This document shows, piece after piece, positions 9,639-17,307 of a stretch of 64,000 bases of DNA. Position numbers and translations under genes: made by a program. How positions within the stretch are numbered: the first letter of the stretch is position 1; the number at the start of each line of letters is the position of its first letter. The notes beneath the pieces are model-generated. The model made no database searches and was not told the origin of the DNA. It saw only the letters and a list, made by a program, of their open reading frames with translations. Origin of the DNA: CAKVON01 sp902475665 (GTDB lineage Bacteria; Actinomycetota; Coriobacteriia; Coriobacteriales; Atopobiaceae); NCBI GenBank assembly GCA_036321795.1, contig JAWQCY010000004.1:1-64000 (forward strand), in the 5' to 3' direction.

Positions 9639-9661
9639 TCAGAAGGGACTATGAATCCCTA

Positions 9662-12535
9662 TTACTGGCGACGCTTACGAGCGCGAGCACCAAGGGCGAC
9701 CGAGCCAGAGCCCAGGCCAGCGAGCGCGATGCAGGCGATCAGGCTGGTGGGATCAGCGGTCTGCGGGGTGGAGCCATTGGCGGTGCCAGTACCGGCGTTC
9801 TGGTTGCCGCCGCCATTCGTGTTGTTCGGACGATCCAGGCCAGGCTGATCAGGGGTGGAGGGCACGGTCGGATCGGGCTTCACCGGGGTGTCCGGCTTGG
9901 CCGGGGTGTCCGGGGTAGCGGGCGTGTCCGGAGTAGTCGGGGTGTCGGGCGTGGTCGGGGTATCCGGGGTGGTGGGAACCTCAACGTTGCCCTCGTAGTC
10001 AACGTAACCAGCGTTGACGGTGGTGTCCATATCGTCGGTCGGAACGTTGGCAACGATGGAGGAGGCATCAAAGTCGATGCCGTAGTTGCCGTCGTGGCTC
10101 ACGTACTCCTGGTCGTAGGACATCAGGACGAGGGCGAGCTTGTGACCCTTGGCAACGGTGTAGACGTTGGGCTGCAGGAAGAGGGTGTAGTTGTTGTACT
10201 CACCCTTGACGAGCTTGATGGAGTTCTGAGCGGAAGCGCTCTCGAAACCACTCTCGGGGTTGGCCAGGTCGACCCAGCCGCGCTCGATGACCTTGCCCTT
10301 GGTCTGGTTCTCGACGAACTTGACAACGTCAATCTGCGACATGTCGGTGCTCATGAAGTAGTCACCGGGCTTGGTGGTCTCGACAGCCACCTTACCCCAG
10401 CGGTTGCTGGAGGAATCATAGGCGTTGTAGGCCTCGTCAGAGACGTCGATCAGGAAAGCGGAGACCGGCATGTTGTCGGACTCGGGGGTGACGATCTCGC
10501 GGGGGCTGGTCTGCTTGTCGGCGTTGACGTCGGCGAGAGCGGCCTTGAAGTCAACCTCGACGGTGCCCTTGATGGTGACGTCGTCCTCGAAGGCCGGGGT
10601 CATGAAGGTGGCGTTGACGGCACTGGACTTGGTGGAGACGGTCTCGTGGAAGCTACGCCAAGAGGCAGGCCTCCAGGAGGGGGTCAGACCAGCGGCCTCG
10701 TAGTCGGAGTTGATGGAGATGGTGTCCTGAGCGGTCTTGCCCTCGATCTTGAGGTTGCCGGCAGCCTTGTAGGTGTCGAAGGTGGTCCACTTGTTGCAAT
10801 CGAGGTTGCTCTGGGTCATGACCTCGGGGAGGTCCTCAGCACCGTTGTCGACACCGTACAGGTAGTGGGAGAACCACTGGTTCAGGATGTCGTCATAGCT
10901 CTGGTCGCCGATCATGATGGTGTACCAGTTGTCGTAGTTAGGCGTCATGTGGGCACCCTGGTGCAGCATGAGCTTAACGTTCTTGCCAGCCTGCTTGAAG
11001 CTGTTGTACATCATCTCGTAGTGCTTCGTGGTGACGTTCTGGTCGTTGAGGCCGTGGACGACGAGGGCGGAGCACTTGAAGTTGTTGTTGCCCTTGGTGT
11101 AGTCACGGTTGGCCCACACCTCGGAGTAGTCGGAACCGCCCTTGACGGTGTCAGCCTCGAGCTGGTGGAGGTAGTTGCTGTAGTCCTTGACGATGCCGTT
11201 CCAGTCGTCCTTGTCGATGTAACGACCGGCGCACATGACGGCAAGGCCACTCAGCTGATCGCTGGGGTAGTCAGAGGTCCTGAGACCCTGGCAGTTGTAG
11301 TAGTCGTACCAGCTGGCGATGCCGGAGACGGGAACGATGGTGTCGAGACCCTCGACGCCGGTCTGAGCCAGGCCGAAGTCGGTGGTGCCACCGTAGGAAC
11401 GACCAGTCATGCCAACGTGGCCGTTGGACCAGCTGTCGGTGATGACCGTGGTGCCCTTACGGTCGGCGAAGGCCTTACGATCACCGTGCAGCCACTCGAT
11501 GACGCACTTGAAGGCGTCAATCTCGACGTCAGAACCGCAGGTCTCGAAACCGTCGGATCCACGGGTGCCGAGACCGGCAGCCGTAACGACAGCGTAACCA
11601 CGGGAGAGGTAGTAGTTGTACCAGTTCAGCGACTCGTAGTCCATGAAGTCATTGCCAGGGGAGGACTCGTAGGGGCTGACGTACCACCACTCGGAGGACT
11701 TGGCGTTGGCCGCGTGCTCCATGGTGGTGGTCCTGTTGGTCGCCTCGTGGGCCTTGCCGGCAGCGTGGAGCTTGCTCATGTCAAACTCATCGGTGCGCTC
11801 GAGGTCGCCGGCCTTGTTCATGTCGGTGCAGCCGGAGATGTAGGGACGAGCCTCGTAGATGGTGGCAGCCTCGTAGTCACCACGGGCGGCGGCGAGCGGC
11901 AGCTGGACGACGGCCTTGATCATGTCCTTGTTGCCGTCACCATCGGTGTCGTAGTTGGTCTCGATCCAGACGCTGTAGCGAATGGTCTGGGAGTCGGCGT
12001 TGGAGTACTTGTCCTCGTCCACGTCACCAGGGGTGAAGGGGAAGATGGGCTGGGCCTTGCCATCGAGGAACAGCGGCTTCTTGACGGCGGCGTGAGCGGC
12101 GGTCTTGAACTGGCCAACGTAGTCCTGGGCCTTGATGACGAAGTTGCCGGTGGCAGCCGCGCTGAGGTCGGTGTCGTAGTCGACCAGGCCCATGCTGATG
12201 GCGAGGCCGCGGTTGTTCTCGGCGGTGTAGTTGGGCAGGTCCTCGGCAAGGTCAACGCTGCCGATAATCAGGTCGAGTGCGTCGGAAATGCTGGCCTGCT
12301 TGGCCTCGTCGCCGTCAGCGACGTCAAGACGAAGGGCGGCCTTGATGTCGGCGATGCTGACGGTCTCGTCGTTGGCCTCAACAGAGGCGGCAGCAACCTC
12401 ATCGGCCTGGACATCCTGCTCGATGGCAGGTGCAGGCTCGGCGAACGCCTGGACAGGAACAGCCGAGAGAGTGACGCTCAGGCTCAGCATGACGCTAAGC
12501 GGAAGCCTCATCCCCTCGATGAACTTCTTGCGCAT
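9662..12535 (-). CDS. Secreted, wall-anchored Xaa-Pro dipeptidyl-peptidase (S15)
   Basis: Serine peptidase of 957 residues, predicted to remove X-Pro dipeptides from peptides outside the cell. It has a signal peptide (about 1-32, ending QAFA), an N-terminal helical region, and an S15 alpha/beta-hydrolase core. The core carries the nucleophile Ser380 in GRSYGGT, Asp498 in HGLNDQN and His529 in HQGAHM, followed by a C-terminal jelly-roll domain. The end is a TPDTP repeat linker, then TPQTAD, a hydrophobic span and RKRRQ, which looks like a variant sortase signal. Classical PepX is cytoplasmic and not anchored, so export is notable. The gene stands alone, with a terminator after it. Confidence 0.9.
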   Translation of the reverse strand: MRKKFIEGMRLPLSVMLSLSVTLSAVPVQAFAEPAPAIEQDVQADEVAAASVEANDETVSIADIKAALRLDVADGDEAKQASISDALDLIIGSVDLAEDLPNYTAENNRGLAISMGLVDYDTDLSAAATGNFVIKAQDYVGQFKTAAHAAVKKPLFLDGKAQPIFPFTPGDVDEDKYSNADSQTIRYSVWIETNYDTDGDGNKDMIKAVVQLPLAAARGDYEAATIYEARPYISGCTDMNKAGDLERTDEFDMSKLHAAGKAHEATNRTTTMEHAANAKSSEWWYVSPYESSPGNDFMDYESLNWYNYYLSRGYAVVTAAGLGTRGSDGFETCGSDVEIDAFKCVIEWLHGDRKAFADRKGTTVITDSWSNGHVGMTGRSYGGTTDFGLAQTGVEGLDTIVPVSGIASWYDYYNCQGLRTSDYPSDQLSGLAVMCAGRYIDKDDWNGIVKDYSNYLHQLEADTVKGGSDYSEVWANRDYTKGNNNFKCSALVVHGLNDQNVTTKHYEMMYNSFKQAGKNVKLMLHQGAHMTPNYDNWYTIMIGDQSYDDILNQWFSHYLYGVDNGAEDLPEVMTQSNLDCNKWTTFDTYKAAGNLKIEGKTAQDTISINSDYEAAGLTPSWRPASWRSFHETVSTKSSAVNATFMTPAFEDDVTIKGTVEVDFKAALADVNADKQTSPREIVTPESDNMPVSAFLIDVSDEAYNAYDSSSNRWGKVAVETTKPGDYFMSTDMSQIDVVKFVENQTKGKVIERGWVDLANPESGFESASAQNSIKLVKGEYNNYTLFLQPNVYTVAKGHKLALVLMSYDQEYVSHDGNYGIDFDASSIVANVPTDDMDTTVNAGYVDYEGNVEVPTTPDTPTTPDTPTTPDTPATPDTPAKPDTPVKPDPTVPSTPDQPGLDRPNNTNGGGNQNAGTGTANGSTPQTADPTSLIACIALAGLGSGSVALGARARKRRQ
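9877..9985 (-). repeat. Tandem TPDTP coding repeat
   Basis: About five imperfect 18-bp repeats encode TPDTP-type units in the wall-spanning linker of the dipeptidyl-peptidase. Confidence 0.7.
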
Positions 12536-12643
12536 TCAATTCCTCCTAAGAATCGTTTGACAAGACGGATAGAAACATTCAAAGAATCTAATGGTTTCTG
12601 TATGCAGCCTGATAGTTGTTCGACAAACGCAGCTAATAAAAAA

Positions 12644-12676
12644 CTCCCGTTTTGCATAAACGCAGCAAAACGGGAG
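12644..12676 (-). terminator. Rho-independent terminator of argR
   Basis: The perfect 12-base stem CTCCCGTTTTGC / GCAAAACGGGAG is followed on the minus strand by a run of six T. It lies 130 bp downstream of the argR stop and upstream of the dipeptidyl-peptidase gene. Confidence 0.85.
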
Positions 12677-12806
12677 GTGAAGGTGGGCTGAAATTAATAG
12701 AGACCTTGATTTACTATCAAACGTCAATAAATTCCGATTGCACATTCATTCGATAGACGGAATCGTTCGCATAAAGCCATTACAAATCGAGAAGTTCGAC
12801 TTGTGA

Positions 12807-13238
12807 CTAGCGGGCGTTGCGCAGCTTGTTGACGAGCGCCTCGAAGTCGGCGCCATCCTTGTGGGTGGCGGCGACAACCAAGATGGTGTCGTTTCCCGCA
12901 AGCGAGCCGACGATGTTAGGCAGGTCGGCCGCATCGATGGCGGCGGCGATGCCAGGGGCGGTGCCGGGCTGAGCCTTGATGAGAACCAGATTGTCGGCAC
13001 AGTCGACACGCTGGACGAGCTCGGACACCATGTGCTGCAGGTGCAGGTCCTCCGCCAGGACGTAGATGCCCTCGGGCAGCTTGCGCAGGCCCATGTCGGC
13101 GATGTCACGCGAGACGGTTGCCTGCGTGCAGGTATAGCCGGCGTCCTCGAGCTCCTGCACGAGCGCCCTCTGTGTCCTGATTGACTTTCCACGGACAATC
13201 TCGCGGATAGCGTCCTGACGGTTGTTGCGCCTCTTCAC
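12807..13238 (-). CDS. argR: Arginine repressor
   Basis: Arginine-sensing transcription factor that usually represses arginine biosynthesis and activates its catabolism. The 143-residue product is full length: an N-terminal winged helix (about 1-65, with TQATVSRDI as recognition helix) and a C-terminal oligomerisation and arginine-binding domain with the PGTAPGIAAAIDAAD stretch. The start is GTG at 13238, preceded by a GAGGAG site 12 bases away, a rather long spacing. It is monocistronic. No arginine biosynthesis gene lies in the window, so its targets are elsewhere. Confidence 0.95.
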   Translation of the reverse strand: MKRRNNRQDAIREIVRGKSIRTQRALVQELEDAGYTCTQATVSRDIADMGLRKLPEGIYVLAEDLHLQHMVSELVQRVDCADNLVLIKAQPGTAPGIAAAIDAADLPNIVGSLAGNDTILVVAATHKDGADFEALVNKLRNAR

Positions 13239-13314
13239 GAATTACCACATCTCCTCAGCACGAAACGGAAAATGGACAGCCCTGTCTCGTGTCCCCTACT
13301 GCTGTAATGCATAA

Positions 13315-13343
13315 AACCTACTTTAGGATGTAATTCAAGTCAA
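13315..13343 (-). promoter_or_regulatory. Candidate argR promoter
   Basis: On the minus strand TTGACT (13338-13343) and TAGGTT (13315-13320) are 17 bases apart. The overlapping AT-rich TTGAATTACAT stretch could be an ARG box for autoregulation, but no second half-site is clear. Confidence 0.35.
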
Positions 13344-13385
13344 TTATCCGCTCGCCTAACGGCGCATTTTCTTTACCACAACGAA

Positions 13386-14570
13386 TCAAGACAACAGGCA
13401 ACGGTAAGGGAGTACCCCATATTGGCCGCCATACCACACGCGCACGAACGTGACGACGATCCAGCAGGCCAGAATCGCCAGGCAAATCGCGTCTCGCAGG
13501 TCCTCGTCATCGACTGCGGCAACGGCCCGCGGAAGCTGCAGAATCAGCAACGGGACAAAGTAGCGGGTCACACGGTCGACAATTGATGGCAGGAAGGCGC
13601 CGGACAAGGCAAGGGCCACACCAATGATCTGGCACACGAGCAGGCAGGCATCCCACTCCCCCATAGGCAGTCCCATCCGCCGGATACGGGCGTCATCGGC
13701 CTCGCGGCACTTCTCGGCAGGGACGTCCGCGGGAGCGGCATATATATAAGCGTCGTGGCGACGCGACTGGCGCCGGGCCCACAGCACGAACGCGAGCATG
13801 ACCACGCCCGTACCGATGGTGTCGAGGCGAGCCTCGGGAACGGCCCTGTCCCCCGAGCCGGGAACCAGGTAGCGACCGAACCTCGTGCCCTCGAGCAGCT
13901 TGGGCGCGAGTTCGCCCAGGACGAGGGCGCCCAGGACCAGGCTAGCGAGAAGTACCAGGGCCCGACATCCCGTCATACGACGGCGAAGCAGGGCGAACAC
14001 GGGCCACAGGGCGAGCCAAACCAGGCACGTCTCGTGGAACAGAGAGCCCGCCAGGACCCATGCGCAATAACGCGGCAGGCTGCGACGTCTGCACGGACCA
14101 TCGTCGGCCACCCACCCAAGCGCGTTGAGGACGCACGCGATGGCGATCCACTGCCTGATGATGTTGAGCGACTCGAGGTAGAGGCCCGCGACCAAAAACA
14201 GGGCGACCGACATTGCCGGCTCGTCCGACAGCCTGCGACAGGCGCGGAGTGTGAGACCGACGACCAGTGCCGACGTCACGACGAACAACCACTGCGCGTC
14301 GGCGCCAGCGGCGGCGAGCAGGCGCACCAACGCAACGAAGCCGGCGTCCATCCCCTGCGGAAGCTCGCCGCCGAGGGCGTAGATGCGATACAGCTCGCGA
14401 TAGCCCTGGTAGCGGGAATAATCCACACCCACATCGACGCGAAGTGCAGCAGGCAGCCACAGGGCCAAAAACGCAAGCGCCCATAGGAGGTTTTGCCTGC
14501 CAGGACGTGCGGACTCGGCGATCATGACACAGGCAAGCGCAAGCGCGCCGGTGAGCAGGTAGACCATCAT
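13386..14570 (-). CDS. EpsG/Wzy-like polysaccharide polymerase
   Basis: A 394-residue membrane protein with about ten spans. It resembles the EpsG family, thought to polymerise exopolysaccharide repeat units: an N-terminal MVYLL start, an RVDVGVDYSRYQGYRELY loop after the second span, and the FHETCLVWLAL region. It overlaps the upstream Wzz-like gene by four bases (ATGA), so the two are translationally coupled. Together with GtrA they form a small surface-polysaccharide operon. A copy of the TGCCGAGAAGTGC motif lies inside the gene (13707-13719), in the cytoplasmic loop. The polymer is unknown. Confidence 0.75.
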   Translation of the reverse strand: MMVYLLTGALALACVMIAESARPGRQNLLWALAFLALWLPAALRVDVGVDYSRYQGYRELYRIYALGGELPQGMDAGFVALVRLLAAAGADAQWLFVVTSALVVGLTLRACRRLSDEPAMSVALFLVAGLYLESLNIIRQWIAIACVLNALGWVADDGPCRRRSLPRYCAWVLAGSLFHETCLVWLALWPVFALLRRRMTGCRALVLLASLVLGALVLGELAPKLLEGTRFGRYLVPGSGDRAVPEARLDTIGTGVVMLAFVLWARRQSRRHDAYIYAAPADVPAEKCREADDARIRRMGLPMGEWDACLLVCQIIGVALALSGAFLPSIVDRVTRYFVPLLILQLPRAVAAVDDEDLRDAICLAILACWIVVTFVRVWYGGQYGVLPYRCLLS

Positions 14571-15250
14571 GCAGCCTCACCCGATTCGGACGAGGTGAGG
14601 GCATCGGGGCCCGACATGACGTCGCGCGCGTCGTCGCGACGGACAAGCAGCAGCGCGACGGCGGCAGCCAGAAGCCCCAGGACGACGGTGCCCGTCACAC
14701 CCCACGCGGCAAGCCTGCCGCCTACGAGCGAGGCGGCCTCGGCGTCCCAACCCTCGCGTGGGGCGGATACGATCCGCACGGAGAAGCCGTCGCCGTTGAC
14801 GGAGAGGCCATGGGCCATGTCGTCAATCCCATCGGCCGTCGCAAGGACGCGGTCGCGCGCCTCGTTGGCGGACATGGCGACGCAGGCAACCTCGATGCGA
14901 CCCCTGACCTGCGACTCGGCAACCATGCAGCGTATGGTTCCCATCGCGTGAGTGCGGACGCCACGACGGGTGGCATCGCGACTCACGTCGCGCGCGACTT
15001 CGCGGGAGGAGACATACCCCTCCCCACGGCCACTGGCATCGGAGCCGGTGGCGGAGCCAAGCGGCCCCTTGACCTTGGCGACGCGATCGTGTGAGACCTC
15101 GAGGGTCGCGGTTGCGACGTGGGAACCGAGCGCAAGCGGAATGCCATATGCAAGCGCGCCGAGGACGATGCCAAGCGCCAGGCCAACAGCCGCGCCGGCA
15201 ACGACGAGCGCCAGGCGACGGGAGACCCTTCGCGCGACACGGCCGAGCAT
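14567..15250 (-). CDS. Wzz-like chain-length regulator or polysaccharide co-polymerase
   Basis: A 227-residue protein with two membrane spans (about 11-35 and 182-204) flanking an outside domain. This layout is that of Wzz/CpsC/YveK co-polymerases, which set polymer length. There is no Pro-rich motif clear enough to be sure and no attached tyrosine kinase. It sits 6 bp after gtrA and overlaps the EpsG-like gene by four bases, so its job is tied to that operon. It could instead be a generic two-span membrane protein. Confidence 0.6.
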   Translation of the reverse strand: MLGRVARRVSRRLALVVAGAAVGLALGIVLGALAYGIPLALGSHVATATLEVSHDRVAKVKGPLGSATGSDASGRGEGYVSSREVARDVSRDATRRGVRTHAMGTIRCMVAESQVRGRIEVACVAMSANEARDRVLATADGIDDMAHGLSVNGDGFSVRIVSAPREGWDAEAASLVGGRLAAWGVTGTVVLGLLAAAVALLLVRRDDARDVMSGPDALTSSESGEAA

Positions 15251-15256
15251 GGGGCG

Positions 15257-15694
15257 TTACTCCTCGTTCTTCTCGGCAGGAACGCCTGCGTCAAGCCACT
15301 TCTTGCGGCTGACGAAGTTCCAGCACATGACGATTCCCGTGGCCAGGACCTTGACGCCGACGTAGTAGGGGCCCTGGGAGTAATCGATGCCCGCGGCGGC
15401 GAATGCGGCCTGGCCCGACCACATGATCAGCTCGTTGAGGGCAAGGCCGATGACGGACAGGACGACGAAGATGGCGAACTCGCGAGCGCGCGAGATGTCG
15501 TCGCGGCGCGTGAAGACGAATGCCATCGACGCCACGTAGTTGAACACGAGGGAGACCACGAACGAGATGCCCGAGGCGATCACGGGGCTCATGCGCAGGA
15601 TCTCGACGAGGGCGATCATCACGCCGAAGTCGATGACGGTGGCGACGACGCCCACGACGCCGAACTTGAGAATCTGTGCGATGAGGTTCTTCAT
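15257..15694 (-). CDS. GtrA family membrane protein
   Basis: A 145-residue four-span membrane protein of the GtrA/DPMS-like family, with a Phe/Gly/Val-rich first span, FNYVASMAFVF in the middle and WNFVSRKKWLF-like WNFVSRKKW near the end. GtrA proteins are thought to flip or present polyprenyl-phosphate sugars for outside glycosylation. The start at 15694 follows CAGGGGAG; the in-frame extension to 15745 is not supported. It is first in the three-gene operon with the Wzz-like and EpsG-like genes. Confidence 0.85.
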   Translation of the reverse strand: MKNLIAQILKFGVVGVVATVIDFGVMIALVEILRMSPVIASGISFVVSLVFNYVASMAFVFTRRDDISRAREFAIFVVLSVIGLALNELIMWSGQAAFAAAGIDYSQGPYYVGVKVLATGIVMCWNFVSRKKWLDAGVPAEKNEE

Positions 15695-15814
15695 GTGTGG
15701 TTGTCTCCCCTGTCTGACCTGCAGACAACGATAGCCTCCCCGCATGCCGCGGAACGCTCACGGCATGGCGAGCGGGGTCGTTCCCACAAAAACACCCGCC
15801 CACAACCCCGCGCG

Positions 15815-15827
15815 GCACTTCTCGGCA
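15815..15827 (-). repeat. Intergenic motif TGCCGAGAAGTGC
   Basis: Exact 13-base copy between the divergent gtrA and C39-like genes, 113 bp upstream of the latter's start. Confidence 0.5.
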
Positions 15828-15939
15828 GGCTGTGGAAAACCCGACAGGGCCTGTTGGGCGACAATGGATATAGTTGGAGCCATCAGGTACAACCGTCGCC
15901 AACGGCACGCACGCAAGCCCAAGGCCCGTGGAGGAGCAC

Positions 15940-17157
15940 ATGGCACAAGACAACACTCCCCGTCCCAACCGCCCGCAGCGGCCCGCCCGTGGTGGCAGGC
16001 CTTCTCAGCAGGGCGGCCCACGCCGCGGCCGCCAGGGCGGGCGCCCCAGGCAGCAGGGCGGACGTCCCGTCCGCGGCAGCCGTCAGCAGCAGGGCTACCC
16101 GCTGCGCCCGCACAACATCAAGTTCCAGGGCAACGGCGGCATCGGCAACATCGGCGGCTACGACCCGCGCGCCCTTGCCATGCTCGGCGGCGCGATCCTG
16201 CTCGTGGTCGTCCTGCTGTTTGGCGCGGTAAGCTGCGTGCGCGGATGTGCCAGCTCCAAGAAGCCCGAGACCGTCGGGGCCGAGGGCTCCGACTCCCGCA
16301 TCGCCGCGGGCGTCTCCGACAACCTCAAGGCCCAGCTCACCACGAGGCTGGACGACGACGATGCCCTCGCGAGCATCGCCAAGAACGCTGGCAAGTACAC
16401 CGACGAGGCCATCATTCAGCTGGCGCTCGACGACTCGGGCGCAATCGGCTTCGTGAAGAAGGTGCCCGGTGCCCAGAAGACCGCCTCGGCCTACACCGAC
16501 GCCGTGACCAAGGGCACCGTGCCCATGCTTCTGTCCTACGACTCGCGTTGGGGCTTCTCCGACTACGCCGGCCTGCCGCTGGGCGTCTCGGGCTCCGGCC
16601 CCACCTGCCTGTCGATGGCGTACATGGGTCTCACGGGCAAGAACGACAAGTCTCCCGCCGACGTCGCTAAGATTGCGACCGACGACGGCTATGCGGGCGG
16701 TGACTACTACACCAAGGAGACCTTCTTCTCCAAGGATGCCTCCAAGCTGGGCCTGTACTGCGAGACGCCCGCGCCCTCTGCCGACGAGATCGTGGGCTCG
16801 CTGAGCAACGCGCACCCCGTTATCTGCCTGGTCAAGGCCGATACGCTCACCAGCCGCGCACACTACGTCATCTGCGCAGGCATCAACGCCGACGGCACGA
16901 CCAACGTCTACGACCCGACGTGCTCGACCGTCGCGGCGCATCCCTGGGCTGCGGCCACCATCGCTGGCTACAGCACCAAGATGTTCGTCATCCACCTCGC
17001 GAGCTCGACGGCCTCCGACGCCACGGACCCCGCAGACGGCACCGACGGTGCCACGACCTCGGACGGCACTGACGTCGCGAGCGGAAGCGACGCGAACAGC
17101 ACTGACGTCGCGAGCGGAAGCGACGCGAACAGCACCGACTCCGGCACCACGGAGTAG
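15940..17157 (+). CDS. Membrane-anchored C39-like papain-fold protein, catalytic Cys replaced
   Basis: A 405-residue protein with an Arg/Gly/Gln-rich cytoplasmic N-terminus (1-60), one membrane span (about 80-99) and an outside domain like Peptidase_C39_2. That domain has YDSRWGFSDY at 200, SGSGPTC at 217-223, His308 in SRAHYVICAG and NVYDPT. In active relatives the nucleophile is the Cys of SGCGPT; here Ser219 occupies that place and the only nearby Cys is 223. The C-terminus is a Ser/Thr/Asp-rich tail with a duplicated TDVASGSDANS unit. The ATG at 15940 follows GGAGG. Either an inactive or a shifted-nucleophile enzyme is possible. Confidence 0.75.
   Translation: MAQDNTPRPNRPQRPARGGRPSQQGGPRRGRQGGRPRQQGGRPVRGSRQQQGYPLRPHNIKFQGNGGIGNIGGYDPRALAMLGGAILLVVVLLFGAVSCVRGCASSKKPETVGAEGSDSRIAAGVSDNLKAQLTTRLDDDDALASIAKNAGKYTDEAIIQLALDDSGAIGFVKKVPGAQKTASAYTDAVTKGTVPMLLSYDSRWGFSDYAGLPLGVSGSGPTCLSMAYMGLTGKNDKSPADVAKIATDDGYAGGDYYTKETFFSKDASKLGLYCETPAPSADEIVGSLSNAHPVICLVKADTLTSRAHYVICAGINADGTTNVYDPTCSTVAAHPWAAATIAGYSTKMFVIHLASSTASDATDPADGTDGATTSDGTDVASGSDANSTDVASGSDANSTDSGTTE
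17068..17133 (+). repeat. 33-bp perfect tandem duplication in coding sequence
   Basis: Two adjacent identical 33-bp units encode TDVASGSDANS twice near the end of the C39-like gene; a partial third follows. This is likely a recent slippage product. Confidence 0.85.
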
Positions 17158-17242
17158 GAGCAGAACAAGGCTTCCGCACGGGGTTGGCCCCATCCACAAG
17201 GCGAGCCCACTCGCTCGCCGCTTCCAACAAGGCTTGAAAGCA

Positions 17243-17275
17243 GCCGCCCTTCTCGGTACTGCCGAGAAGGGCGGC
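17243..17275. terminator. Bidirectional hairpin carrying the TGCCGAGAAG motif in both arms
   Basis: Perfect 14-base stem GCCGCCCTTCTCGG / CCGAGAAGGGCGGC with a 5-base loop, midway between two convergent genes (C39-like ends 17157, pgm ends 17308). The right arm completes the recurrent TGCCGAGAAG motif (17260-17269) and the left arm holds its inverse. Confidence 0.8.
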
Positions 17276-17307
17276 TTGCTTGTGGCGATATCTGTTGGGG
17301 CGAAGGG

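Larger units (their letters stand above)
8871..9661. other. 790-bp low-GC intergenic stretch
   Basis: Between the convergent pbp and pepX genes lies DNA of roughly 50 percent GC, clearly lower than its surroundings. It holds a hairpin at 8916-8944 and the pepX terminator at 9604-9638. In the plus frame from about 9013 to 9654 there is only one stop codon, TAG at 9298-9300, which is fewer than expected at this composition. That raises the possibility of a decayed gene, but I recognise no protein family and see no ribosome binding site. Confidence 0.4.
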
